Origin: Symbiodinium natans
Taxonomy: Eukaryota; Sar; Dinophyceae; Suessiales; Symbiodiniaceae
Direction of reading: 5' to 3'
Assembly: GCA_905221605.1 (NCBI GenBank)
Contig: CAJNDS010002122.1
Location: 16,001 to 80,000, forward strand
DNA length: 64,000 bases
The notes below the pieces were generated by a model, which did not search any database, was not told the DNA's origin, and saw only the letters and a program-made list of their open reading frames with translations. The translations under genes were made by a program, and so were the position numbers. Position 1 is the first letter of the stretch, and every line of letters begins with the position of its first letter. Shown here piece after piece: positions 10,237-20,034 of this stretch.

Positions 10237-11072
10237 CTGCGTGGAGGGCCCAGGGTGTAGGATGTGGGCTTCCGAAACCCTCAACCCTAAACCCTAAAAC
10301 CCTTAAACCCTAAACCCTAAACCCTAAACCCTAAACCCCAACCATAAACCCGAAATCCTAATAGGGTAGACAGGGACTCAGGTGGCTATGTAGGTCGGGC
10401 ACTCGCTGAGTGAAGCTGGTTGTACCAAATCCATGAACCCTAAACCCTAAACCCTAAACCCTAAAGCCTAAACCCTAAACCCTAAACCCTGGCAAAAAAC
10501 GAGCAACCCTGAGATGAGTTTGCAAAATGGAGTGGCGCTGAAAATGATACAATGACTCCTTAACAAAATCATACGAAAGGTCCAAGTGCAGCATCCTACA
10601 CCCCAAACCCCAAACCCCAAACCCTAAACCCCTGACAAACCCTAAGCCCCAAACCCTAAACCCCAAACCATAAACCCTAAGCCCCAAAAATGTATTTAAG
10701 AAAAAACTGCTTCTCGCGAAACAAAAAAGCGATGGGAGGTTGAGGGGTGCAAGGCGCCAATGGACATGGGCCCTTTGGAGAAGGCTGGACTTTGAGGTTG
10801 GTTTTAGGGTTTAAGGTTTAGGGTTTAGGGTTTAGGGTGTAGGGTGTAGGGTGTAGGGTTTAGGGTTTAGGGTTTAGGGTTTAGGGCTATGGAGTTTACA
10901 GGGCCCATAGGGTCTGTAGGGCTTATGGGCTTGGCGTTATAGGGTCGGTTTATAAGGCTTTTTACATGGAATTCAGGAGGGTCCGACTCACCGCGTGTTG
11001 CTGCTGACAAGGAACTTCAAGCTACCCTAATGGGGTGTATGGTTCTATAGGGTTAACGGGTTTAGGGTGTTA

Positions 11073-11163
11073 CTTGGGATGTTACCCCTTATACTAACAG
11101 TCCTTAACGGGGAAAGTACTATTATAATCCCTATTAAGGACTGTTAGTACAAGGGGGAACAAG
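11073..11163. mobile_element. Palindromic MITE with GTGTTA duplication
   Basis: CTTGGGATGTTACCCCTTAT at the left and TACAAGGGGGAACAAG at the right. The 6-bp sequence GTGTTA lies directly on each side (11067-11072 and 11164-11169), the best target-site duplication found for this family. Confidence 0.7.
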
Positions 11164-11342
11164 GTGTTACCATCATGTGGGCTGGTATGCTGACAACTTG
11201 GTACTCTTACTCCCGCAAGCTCGTCAAAGCTCCTCCTAAACAGCAGCCCAGATTCGAGCGCAACCTGGGGGCCTGAAAAAACAGAATAGGGTGTAGGGTT
11301 TAGGGTTTCGGGTTTAGGGTTTAGGGTTTAGGGTGCTTTAGG

Positions 11343-11447
11343 TCATCCGGGTACAGGAAGCCCAAGATTGTTAAGATGCAGCCATGTTGCCAGCCATGAC
11401 GATGAGCTCGCCACCAGATTCAGGGCAGCACCCGTGTCCAACTCCTT
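11343..11447 (-). CDS. Candidate terminal exon
   Basis: A 34-codon minus-strand frame ending in TGA, with KELDTGAALNLVASSSSWLA followed by TWLHLNNLGLPVPG. It lies between two telomere-type arrays. Unknown family. Confidence 0.35.
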   Translation of the reverse strand, partial: KELDTGAALNLVASSSSWLATWLHLNNLGLPVPG

Positions 11448-11449
11448 GG

Positions 11450-11530
11450 CTAAACCCTAAACCCTAAACCCTAAACCCTAAACCCTAAACCCTAAACCCT
11501 AAACCCTGAACCCTAAACCCTAAACCCTAT
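11450..11530 (-). repeat. C-strand telomere-type array
   Basis: Eleven CCCTAAA units with one CCCTGAA variant. Confidence 0.85.
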
Positions 11531-11645
11531 CTAAAGCCTGAATCTGCACCGTACAAACCCAAAGCCCACTCTGTTTTGTAGGTTGCCCTTATGGCGCAAG
11601 ATCCGAAGGCAAATAGAGCTACACATACACCGCAGCCCCCCTTCC

Positions 11646-11712
11646 TTTTTTGGTTAACCAGCTTGTCTATTACAGGGTCCTAACCTTAGAACTGGTTATC
11701 AAAAAAACTACA
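11646..11712. mobile_element. Short inverted-repeat element
   Basis: TTTTTTGGTTAACCAG and its inverse CTGGTTATCAAAAAAA enclose about 33 bp. It could be a small MITE or a hairpin. Single copy in the window. Confidence 0.45.
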
Positions 11713-12040
11713 ACGGAGACTATGGTTAGGCTTCAGGGTGCAGGGCTTAGGGTTTCATCCTGAGTGCTCAGTGTCCTTGGGCTGAATGGTTTCGCTGCAT
11801 GGTGTATCCCCAATCACAGACAGGGCCTGGGTCCTGTATGCCTAAACCCTAAACCCAAAATCCAAAACCCAAAACCCTAAACCCTAAACCCTAAACCCTA
11901 AACCCTAAACCCCAAACCTCAAGGGACTCAAGCTTGGGCCCCCAAGGATGTGCCCCTAAGAGGGTTCCCTTAACATCCTCCGAGTACGGCCCCTATCTTC
12001 CCTTAGAGTCCCTTGAAAACCCTAGACCCCTAGAGCCACC

Positions 12041-12161
12041 CTAAAGCCCCAAATTGTTGTAGCTCCGTTTGTTGGGGGACTTCATCTGATCAAACTGCAC
12101 GAGCAACACAAAACTCGTACCAAACAGCATCCAGCAAATGACACGGTAGAGGACACAAAAC
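12041..12161 (-). CDS. Candidate terminal exon with a hydrophobic segment
   Basis: After CACTTCAAG (3' splice site) the minus strand is open for 39 codons to a TAG. It reads YRVICWMLFGTSFVLLVQ, a plausible membrane helix, then a polar tail FDQMKSPNKRSYNNLGL. A hydrophobic helix followed by a short basic tail suggests the C-terminus of a membrane protein. Another minus-strand frame and a plus-strand frame over the same bases are also partly open. Confidence 0.4.
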
Positions 12162-12358
12162 CTTGAAGTGGGGTTAGCGTTACAGGGTTTGAACTCTGAA
12201 CGCCTGGAAAGCAACTAAGAGCCAAAGCCCGCTAAAAGGCCCCTAGAGAGCGACCACTAAAGCCCTCTAACTAAGGAGTTTAGGGTTTAGGGCTTGTTTC
12301 TACAGCCCCCTAAAGCCCCCTAAGAGCCCCCCTAAAGAGCCCCTACAGCTTTGAACTA

Positions 12359-12450
12359 GGATGGGCCTTAGAACACTGAAAAATATTCCTGAACATGATC
12401 CTCTTTATCCCAATAAAGAAAATACAAAAATGTCCCCAAGGGCCTGCCCC
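12359..12450. mobile_element. Introner-type element, CTAGGATGGCCC family
   Basis: CTAGGATGGGCC at the left, then AACACTGAAAAATATTCCTG and ATGATCCTCTT, ending AAGGGCCTGCC that runs into a C homopolymer. It matches the introns of the ankyrin gene at 21342, 21651 and 22857. The right terminus is damaged by the C run, and no duplication can be read. Confidence 0.6.
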
Positions 12451-12624
12451 CCCCCCCCCCCCCAACCCCCTAAGAGCCCCCTAGAGCTTTGTAACGGGTT
12501 TCTAAGCCCTAAGCCCTAAGCCCTATAAGCCCTAAGGCCTAAACCCTAAACCCCACACCCTACACCCTAAACCCTAAACCCTAAACCCTAAACCCTAAAC
12601 CCTAAACCCTACCGAAAGCTTTGC

Positions 12625-12717
12625 ACTGTGGCTCGATCACGCCGCGTCGGACCCAGAGCTCCACCTGAGCCCCCGGGAGGATGTCAACACGTCGACTCGC
12701 CAGGTCTCGTCCTAAAC
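12625..12717 (-). CDS. Candidate exon
   Basis: Minus-strand frame containing RRVDILPGAQVELWVRRGVI, about 30 codons, between C-strand arrays. Unknown protein. Confidence 0.3.
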
Positions 12718-13056
12718 CCTAAACCCTAAACCCTAAACCCTAAACCCTAAACCCTAAACCCTAAACCCTGAGCAATAACAACTTGGGGTTTATGGAGCTT
12801 AGGGATTCGGCTTAAGGGCATTAGATTTGGGGGCTTCTGGGGATTCTGGGGATAAGGGCTTGTAGGGTCTGGGGTTTAGTGCCCATGCTTTTTCAACTCC
12901 CAACGAAAACACACAACTCCTACATTGACCCTAAATCCTCGTTGCTGAGCACCCTGGGAAAAAGGCTAAGCTTTGAATTCTGGTAGGATTCTATATGCCC
13001 AAAAGGCTAAAGGCTACCTACTTAGGTAGGCAGCTACTAAGAATACCGTTCCTGCA

Positions 13057-13128
13057 CCCTGAGAACCATGCCGCCGCGCCTGCGCACGCAGCGCGTCGCC
13101 GGTCAGCACAGAGCCCTTGTAAGGAACC
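13057..13128 (-). CDS. Candidate exon
   Basis: Minus-strand frame with KGSVLTGDALRAQARRHGSQ after a CTTACAAG edge. About 24 codons; family unknown. Confidence 0.3.
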
Positions 13129-13689
13129 TGAGTTTAGGGTTTAGGGTTTGGGGTTTAGGGTTTGGGGTTTAGGGTTTAGGGTTTAGGGTTTGGGGGGTTT
13201 GGGGCTTGGGGCTTGGGGTTTGGGGTGTGGGTTTGGGGTCTGCGGTTTAGGGGTTAGGGGGCTTGTTGGGGTTTAGGTTTACAAGTAAGGCTGAGTACCG
13301 TGTTGCAGGTTTAGGTCTGGGGGTGAGGAGCGTCCCGTCCCCTATGTAGAGAGAAAGACCCGATCTTTGTTCTAGGCCTGAAACCCTCCCAAACCCCAAA
13401 CTCTTAACCCAAAATCCTAAACCCCAAGCCCTAAACCCTAAACTTTGAACCTCCAACCGAAACCCCAAACCCTAAACCCTTACACCCCACTTCAAACCCC
13501 AGTAAATCCCTTTCCCCTTTTATACAACGCCCCCGCAATATAAAAACGCTCTCCGGCAAATCCTGCAAAAACCGACCCCGCCTTTTAAACCCTATTCCGA
13601 ATTAGGGGGGTGGGGGATTCAGAGCTCCCAAGGATTTAGGATTTAGGGTTTAGGGTTTAGGGTTTAGGGTTTAGGGTTTAGGGTTTAGG

Positions 13690-14120
13690 GATGGCTGCAA
13701 AGCTTCGGTCCGAGCCTTGCTGTGCTGCTTGAGTGGAGCTCCCTCTCTACGCTCGCAGGGTTAAGTCATTACTTAAACCTTCCAAAGCCTGAAGCCTACA
13801 CCCTAACCCAAACATGACATTTGGATAAAAACCTCCCCCTAAAAAAAACATTTCGAGTTTCCATTGGGGGGTGGGGGGGCCGTTTTAATTCTAGGGGGAA
13901 AGAGGTTAAACCCCTAAACCCTCAACCCCAAACCCCAAACCCTAAACCCTAAACCCTAAACCCCAAACCCTAGCCCTAAACCCTAGACACCAAACCCTAA
14001 ACCCTAAACCCTAAACCCCAAACCCTAAACCCTAAAACCGGGCCTCCAAAGCACGCGGACCGGGCTTCTTGGAGCCCTGGATCACCTTGGACTCGAAGGC
14101 GGAGTCCTGGGCTTTCAGGG
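13690..14120 (-). other. Two exon-like segments around arrays
   Basis: Minus-strand frames at 13690-13765 (SVERELHSSSTARLGPK) and 14036-14118 (AQDSAFESKVIQGSKKPGPR) are separated by decayed and intact telomere-type repeats. A stretch at 14395-14440 reads VEVGTARLGPECH on the same strand, similar to the first segment, and may be a diverged copy. Confidence 0.3.
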
Positions 14121-14783
14121 GTTTTAGGGTTTAGGGTTTAGGGTTTCCGGTTTCGGGTTTAGGGTTTCGGGTTTAGGGTTTGGGGTTTTGGGGTTTAGGG
14201 TTTAGGGTTTAGGGGCAGGGTTTCGGGTTTCGGGTTTAGGGCTTCAGGTGTTTAAGGACTTGAAGGGCCTTTGCGGGAGGGAGGAGGAATCCGGGGGCTG
14301 GAGAATTACCGGGCATTGTTCGGTTGTAGGGTTGAGAGGTGGGGTTTAAGATTCTGACTAGGGGGGTCTTCCGTTCTCTTGTTGAGAAGCTAGTGGCATT
14401 CTGGTCCAAGTCTTGCTGTGCCGACCTCTACTCTGGCCAACATAACCCTAAACACTAAACCCTGAACCCTAAACCCTAAACCCTAAACCCTAACTCCCCC
14501 CCCCCCCCAACCAAAAAAAACACAAAAACGTCACAAACATATATATATATATATGATTTATTATACTGAATTTATTTAGCCACGAGAAGTCCAGCAGCTT
14601 GGATACTCGCCATGGCCTCTTTCAGTGGAGAGTTGGAGCCATCTCCTGGGAGGGGGCTGTTTAGGGTTTAGGGTTTTTAAGGGGTCTCTCTCTTGCGGCG
14701 GAGAGATCCCCCCCCCCCCCCCCAACCTCCATGATGCCCCCACCTGCACATCCTGATTCACATTCATCCACTCGTCAGCCCAT

Positions 14784-14929
14784 CTTAGTAGCCCAGTAGC
14801 CATATTCGAATGAGGGTACCCTTCTTTTGGTCGGTTACTTGAAAAGGGAGCCCAGAACCATAAAAAGGGTAAAGTAGAGGGCTTAGGGTTTAGGGTTTCG
14901 GGTTTAGGGTAAACCCCGGGGCTACCAAG
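14784..14929. mobile_element. Introner-type element with telomere array, CTTGGTAGCCCAGT family
   Basis: It starts CTTAGTAGCCCAGTAGCC and ends GGGGCTACCAAG, flanked by CCAT on both sides (14780-14783 and 14930-14933). The body matches the family (GAGGGTACCC, GGTCGGTTACTTG, AAGGGAGCCCAGAACC), and then a short telomere-type array (14883-14910) fills the right part. The minus-strand segment next to it reads WADEWMNVNQDVQ before a GTGGGG donor, so it may sit in an intron. Confidence 0.75.
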
Positions 14930-15129
14930 CCATTATGGCCACCAGGGAGCATCGTTTTGGTTTCAGGGCGTTTCGGGGGGGGCGGGGGTTGGAAACCTTC
15001 AACACTCGAGGCGTTGGGTTTGAGGATCAGTGCTTAAGGTTCAGGGGGCCCAGGCTGGACACAGAGCGCTTTAGGGTTTAGGGTGTAGTATAGGATTTAA
15101 GATTTAGGGTTTAGGATTATTTGGGGTTT

Positions 15130-15940
15130 AGGGTAGAGCATCTGGCTGAGGCACCCTGTACTTCCCACAACAAGTTGCACGACTCAGCCCTAGACCAGCA
15201 TGGTTTGGGGCGTACGATCAAGGGGCATGCATCGGGGATATGGGCCGGCTAAGCCCTGAACCCTTAGCCCAAACATCGGGATGCACCCTCTCACTTCACC
15301 ATAAGTACCAGTGAGTCCGAACTTCAGCAGAAGTACGGCCACTGCCCGAAGCGACTCTCCAGCTCCTACTTCCTTCCCCCCTTTTACAGTGTAGGGTTCG
15401 GCTTTAGGGTTTAGGGTTCAGGGTTGTAGGGTCCTAGGGTTCTTTATAGAGTTTGAGGGCCCCTTACCTCCCCCCCCCCAAAAAAAAAAACATGCGCGGC
15501 GGACAGGGAGCTGCAGAATTCCATGTGTGAGTGCAAGTAGTCGAGGCCATCTTTGGCAATACCTTGCCACCCCAAACCACCCCAAACCCTAAACCCTAAA
15601 CCCCAAACCCCAAAATCCCAAAAGGCCGAAAACTGCTCCGTGCTTGCGGTGCGATGGGCACCCCACGGGTTGGTTTCGGATTTAACGGGTTGAGGCCTAG
15701 GTTGGGGTCCATAGCCGCCTAAACCCTAAAACCCTAAGCATCAAACCCCGAACCCTGAACCCTAAACCCATTTCCTAAAGTTCAATACATCAAGGAGGGA
15801 CCCTTATAAGGGACCTTAGGGGTACATGCAGGGGCTACTTAGGTATATAGATACTATATGAGGTATATCCCCTGAAGAAACATGGCCAGGAGGTTTTCTA
15901 CTTGATTCTCTGAGGCCAGGAAGGCCCGAACATCCCTCAA
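15130..15940 (-). other. Run of exon-like spacers
   Basis: Minus-strand open segments at 15133-15195 (AESCNLLWEVQGASARCS), 15255-15352 (ESLRAVAVLLLKFGLTGTYG), 15491-15580 (GIAKDGLDYLHSHMEFCSSL), 15636-15684 (TRGVPIAPQARSSFR) and 15883-15938 (VRAFLASENQVENLLAMFLQ) are separated by telomere-type or repeat sequence. The small exons look alike, but order and joins could not be proved. Confidence 0.3.
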
Positions 15941-16395
15941 CCTCAGCCCCCAAAACTCTAAAAACAAACCCTAAACCCTAAACCCTAAACCCTTTCAAAG
16001 CAGAAGCCAGGGGACTCAAAACCTTTCGCCTAAGTAGCCTCTGGACTGGGGCTCATGGGTTCAGGGTTTTCGGTTCACCCCGAACCCTCGGATCCTAAAA
16101 GCCTGTTTTCAAAAGCTCAACCCTAAACCCTAAACCCTAAACCCTCAACCCTGAAACCCTAAACCCCAAACCCTACACAAAAATGTCTCTCCAGGCTGCC
16201 CAAAGCGGCCTCCTCAGAGGTGGCGGCCAGCTGCGTCTGCCGCACTACGTGCTTTACCTGAAGCTGAGGGGTTAGGGTTTAGGGTTTAGGATAGGGTTTA
16301 GGGTTTAGGTTAGGGTTTAGGGTTTGGGTCTAGAACGAAGCTATTTGCGACGTCAACCGTTATCTTTGAACATACGTGGTCATGTGCATGTATGT

Positions 16396-16476
16396 GGAAT
16401 ATATATATATATATTCATATTCATATACAGATACATGTATATGTATATGTGTATACATATATGTATGTTTATACAA
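16396..16476. repeat. AT microsatellite
   Basis: Degenerate ATAT/TATACATA run. Short frames here are artefacts. Confidence 0.7.
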
Positions 16477-16659
16477 AAATGTATTAGAGGGTTTTTCGTT
16501 GCAGGTGTCCAAAAAGCACAGCCCTACACAACGGCAAAGCGGCAATTTCAACACCAAACCTTGGACTTCAAACCTCTTAGACCGCAAACCAAATTTAGGG
16601 TTTAGGGTGTAGGGTTTAGGGTTTAGCATCCACCCCGCGCCCCACACCCCCCCCCTCGG

Positions 16660-16735
16660 TCAAGGCAAACGTCCTGAGAGCCCGGCATAGCCAAAACGCC
16701 ACTTCTTCTCCGCCACCACCGCCTTCATATGAAGT
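16660..16735 (-). CDS. Candidate exon
   Basis: Minus-strand frame HMKAVVAEKKWRFGYAGLSG, 22-24 codons, basic and amphipathic. Bounded by degenerate repeats. A related context lies at 16198-16260 (VRQTQLAATSEEAALGSLE). Confidence 0.3.
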
Positions 16736-16969
16736 AGGGTATGTGTTCCTTGTCTCCCCAAAAGAACAAGCAAGTCTAGGGTTTGGGGATTAGGGTTTGG
16801 TGATCACGATAATAAGAAACCCTAAACCATAAACCCTGAACCCTAAACCTTGAACCCAAATCATTCGTCTGAACTCCTGCATCTAATGTCCAGAGCTTGC
16901 CAAAACCCAGGAGAAACCTGGGAATGTCAAGGGTCTAGGCTTTAAGGTTTAGGGCTATGGTTCAAAATG

Positions 16970-17108
16970 GTACCCTTTTTGTTTAAAGGGGCTTGTAAGG
17001 GAACCTAAACCTAACCCTAAATTCTAAAACCCTAAACCCTAAACCCTAAACCCTAAACCCTAAACCCTAAAAAAAGGGGGAGAAGGAATCAGGGTCCGCT
17101 CTGGGTCC
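16970..17108. mobile_element. CTAGGAATAAA-family element split by a telomere array
   Basis: The left body GGTACCCTTTTTGTTTAAAG then GGGAACCTAAACC matches other copies (3311, 35885). A block of about five CCCTAAA units (17032-17067) follows, and then the right body AAAAAGGGGGAGAAGGAATC and CTCTGGGTCCTAG. The array sits inside the element at its A/C-rich middle. Confidence 0.6.
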
Positions 17109-17365
17109 TAGTTGGGTAGGCAAGGGCCTGAGGGTGCTCCGAGATGGCTAGGGTTTAGGATTTTTTATGGTTTAGGGTTTAGGGTTTGGGGTTTAGGGTC
17201 TCGGGTTTGGGGCTTAGGGTGTGGGGTTTAGGGTTTAGGGTTGAGGGTTGCTGTTCCTATGCAAAACACCTTAGAACCATGGCTAAAATCAGGTGCTTAA
17301 TGCTTGTTCTCTAATGAAAGCAAGACCTACGTACGTAATTCCTTTGCGCATCTTTCACGGCTTTA

Positions 17366-18128
17366 TCTGCTTCCTTCATGCGCCTTGTGTGCATGCGCAG
17401 GCTCCGGCGGTGATGTGCTGTTGGTTTGCTTGTGGAGGTACCGTTCACGACACTGAATCCTGCTCAGCGGACAGACAAGACAAGACATTTCAAGTTGCAG
17501 GGGATTGAGGGTTTGTGTAGGCTTTCGGGTTTAAGGGAACTGACTCCCGCTTAAGATGAGCAAACTCCCATATGGGCTGTGGAAGTGCAAGGGGTTGACT
17601 TTGTAGGGCCAAGGCCCCTCACGATCTCCCCCAAAAGCCTGAGTGTTCTGTTGCGCACATTAATATCATGAGTCCTTGCCTAAACCCTAAACCCTAAACC
17701 CTAAACCCTAAACCCTAACCCCTAAAGCAGTTGAAGGATTTCCCTAAATGCCTGACAGCCCCAGATGCCAACCCTGTTTTGGGCGTTGAGGTTCGACTAA
17801 AGCACCTGTTGAAGTGATTCGTGCACCAGTTAGTGACTAAATTACAACAACCCGAAGCCATGAAGAAAGGGTCGCCCCACTGAACGGTAGATTCGCGGGG
17901 AAATTCCTAGAGGCGTGATAGGATGGACACTACGCTACCGCTTCCAAGGCAGACCAAGAAACCAGGTACCGATAAACCCTGAACCCACAATGGCCCAACC
18001 CTTCTAAGCCTTAAACCCTAAACCCTAAACCCTAAACATGTGCCCAGGGAGGCCTCATGCGCTTCCTTGTAGCCCTTCACTGCCGCCGCGAAAGCCCCCT
18101 GGTTCGTTCCTGGCAATCAAACAGGATT
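17366..18128 (-). other. Exon-like segments with good acceptors
   Basis: The minus strand at 17366-17466 follows GTCTGTCCGCTGAGCAG and is open for about 31 codons to a TAA (YLHKQTNSTSPPEPAHAHKA). At 17553-17632 it reads EIVRGLGPTKSTPCTSTAHM. At 18043-18128 it reads NQGAFAAAVKGYKEAHEASL. All are short and unassigned. The plus-strand frame at 17293-17508 overlaps the first and is less supported. Confidence 0.35.
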
Positions 18129-18238
18129 CCTACGCACCTTTATGGTTTAGGGCTTTTAGGGTGTTTAGGGTTTAGGGTTTAGGGTTTAGGGTTTAGGAGT
18201 TCTAGGGTTTAGGATTCTAGGACTTTAGGGATTCTAGG

Positions 18239-18339
18239 TTGGGATGTTCCCCCTGTACTTGCAGTCCTTAATTTGCATTATAGTACCCCCTAGTACTATT
18301 CCTATTAAGGACTATGAGTATATTGGGGGAACATCCCAA
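18239..18339. mobile_element. Palindromic MITE, TTGGGATGTTCCCC family
   Basis: TTGGGATGTTCCCCCTGTAC and the inverse ATTGGGGGAACATCCCAA enclose TAGTACCCCCTAGTA. A full-length copy with mutated arms. The flanks show no clear duplication. Confidence 0.7.
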
Positions 18340-18401
18340 AACATGATCACGACTATTACAACCCTTGCTGAAATTTGATTACTTGAGTAAACCAACCTTA
18401 T

Positions 18402-18569
18402 TCACACTTTTTTAATGACCTTATTCACACGCTTTTTTCGAAGTAGTATGTGTACAGGGGCGCAAATGCCCAACAGCACATACTGTCGGGTTTCAGTGTC
18501 TAGAGAAAGTGGGGCGCCGACAACAGCAGCAATGGCCTGCAAAGCGGGATCTTGTTTATGCGCAGTGGT
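18402..18569 (-). CDS. Terminal exon of an unknown protein
   Basis: After CCCTAG the minus strand is open for 55 codons to a TGA (18402-18404). It contains HKQDPALQAIAAVVGAPLSL, then a hydrophobic stretch YVLLGICAPVHILL and a strongly basic end RKKRVNKVIKKV. A hydrophobic segment with a lysine/arginine tail suggests a membrane-anchored or nucleic-acid-contacting C-terminus. The exon ends at the degenerate array beginning at 18570. Family not recognised. Confidence 0.5.
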   Translation of the reverse strand, partial: TTAHKQDPALQAIAAVVGAPLSLDTETRQYVLLGICAPVHILLRKKRVNKVIKKV

Positions 18570-18582
18570 CTAGGGTCTTCGG

Positions 18583-18693
18583 CTTAGGTTTAGGGTTTAG
18601 GGTTTAGGGTTTAGGGTTTAGGGTTTAGGGTTTAGGGTTTAGGGTTTAGGGTTTAGGGTTTAGGGTTTAGGGTTTAGGGTTTAGGGTTTAGGG
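18583..18693 (+). repeat. G-strand telomere-type array
   Basis: About fifteen TTTAGGG units, nearly all perfect. Confidence 0.9.
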
Positions 18694-18699
18694 CAAATA

Positions 18700-19136
18700 A
18701 GACGGGAAAGTCCGAAAATGGACGAACCTCAAGCCGTGAATGGGCAAATGAGTAGGAACTACCTAAAGGAGAGGTATGTCGGCCATAGCATATACTGAGC
18801 AGTGCACACTGGCACACCCAGCACATGCTTCAGGCTTGTGTGCTCTGTGTTTCCTTAGATTCTCAAGCGTTCACTGAATCACTCCTTTAGTACCTTTGCG
18901 CCCTGCAACTGGGGTCCCAGAAGGTCACACTACTAAAGCTATAAGCGTGTGAATGAAAGGAACAGCGCTTAGAGCTCAGGCTAACCCCTAAACACTCATC
19001 TTGCAACTCCCATCCAGTCCTGTGGTGCTCCGCTTGCCATCTGCGTCCACCTAGAGCTAGGAGAGGCATGGGCTGACCTATGCCTGAAGAGAACGAGCAC
19101 CTAATGCATACTCTAGTTTTCATAATGAGAACCCTA
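18700..19136. other. Spacer, no firm gene
   Basis: Unique sequence. An 84-codon minus-strand frame (18887-19141) starts with an ATG and lies just downstream of the exon-like segment ending at 19139, so it may be 3' untranslated DNA or a chance frame. Confidence 0.25.
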
Positions 19137-19208
19137 GCCATATTTTAAGGTGCATTCCCGAATTGCAGCGTACTCGGCTGACTGAGACACTTGCTCAGAA
19201 AGTGTCCC
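19137..19208 (-). CDS. Candidate terminal exon
   Basis: Minus-strand frame of 24 codons to a TAG, SEQVSQSAEYAAIRECTLKY, starting at the edge of a CCCTAAA array. The sequence on the far side of the array (19290-19360) is open in a frame reading RIHHRLRNHNPTDFLEPLRA. The array may therefore be an intron between the two, but the join is not certain. Confidence 0.35.
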
Positions 19209-19288
19209 TAAACCCTAAACCCTAAACCCTAAACCCTAAACCCTAAACCCTAAACCCTAAACCCTAAACCCTAAACCCTAAACCCTAA
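19206..19288 (-). repeat. C-strand array flanked by AGTG
   Basis: About eleven CCCTAAA units. The sequence AGTG stands at both edges (19201-19204 and 19287-19290), as a 4-bp duplication would. Confidence 0.75.
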
Positions 19289-19360
19289 GTGCCCTGAGGG
19301 GCTCTAGGAAGTCAGTTGGGTTATGGTTTCTGAGCCGGTGATGGATTCGCACACCGCGAC

Positions 19361-19588
19361 CTTTGGGACGACATGAACCCTAAAGGGTTTATGGTCCGTA
19401 TACCTTGTTAGGGTTTAGGGTTTAGGGTTTAGGGTTTAGGGTTTAGGGTTTAGGGTTTAGGGTTTAGGGTTGAGGGTTCAGGGTTTAGGGTTTGGGGCTT
19501 GGGGTTTTAGAATTTAGGGCTTAGGGCTTAGGGTTTAGGGGAGTATAGGGTGTATGACCCCACTTTTAGGGTTCATTTCGTCCCCAAG
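19361..19588. mobile_element. Introner-type element, CTTGGGGACGAAAT family, telomere-filled
   Basis: It starts CTTTGGGACGACATGAACCC and ends GGGTTCATTTCGTCCCCAAG, an inverted pair matching the element in the ankyrin gene at 20423. About eleven TTTAGGG units (19411-19495) fill the middle. The flanking four bases do not match, so the duplication has decayed or the ends were altered. Confidence 0.65.
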
Positions 19589-19726
19589 GAAGGGGTCATC
19601 TCACCTGATCTGTTTCGTAAGTGATTCGTTCTCAGATGTAGGGTTTAGGGTTTAGGGTTTAGGGTTTGGGGTTTAGGGTTTAGGGGTTGGGTTCAGCGAG
19701 GAGCCCTAAACCCTAAACCCTAAACT

Positions 19727-20034
19727 CTAAGCCCTAAATCCTACTTCTGAGGGCGGACAAGAAAGCCAGAGACTACGGTCACCGCTCCTATTTCTGAAAG
19801 CGGCGTGCCACGAACGCAAGTGGCCGCACGTCGATTGCGGCTTCCGCATTTGCAGATAGGACACGAGACTCCGCAGCAATAACTCTACCCCGCAGGCCCC
19901 CCGAGTAAATCGCCTATAATCATCTACCATATACCAGGGTACTAGACTGTACGAAAACCTACTAAAATGCTGTAATATTATACCCGAATATACATACCAT
20001 AAGAAATAGAGCAATGTTCTGCTACAATAGGGTC
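19727..20034 (-). other. Likely 3' untranslated region of the ankyrin gene
   Basis: Directly downstream of the stop codon. Unique sequence becoming A/T-richer. A 95-codon frame here is in a different frame from the ankyrin exons and is not taken as a gene. The poly(A) site is not identifiable. Confidence 0.35.

Noticed and set aside
11164..11280. Plus-strand frame reading MWAGMLTTWYSYSRKLVK to a TGA
   Set aside because: It looks protein-like, but it is short, starts next to a MITE and runs against the general direction; not enough to call a gene.
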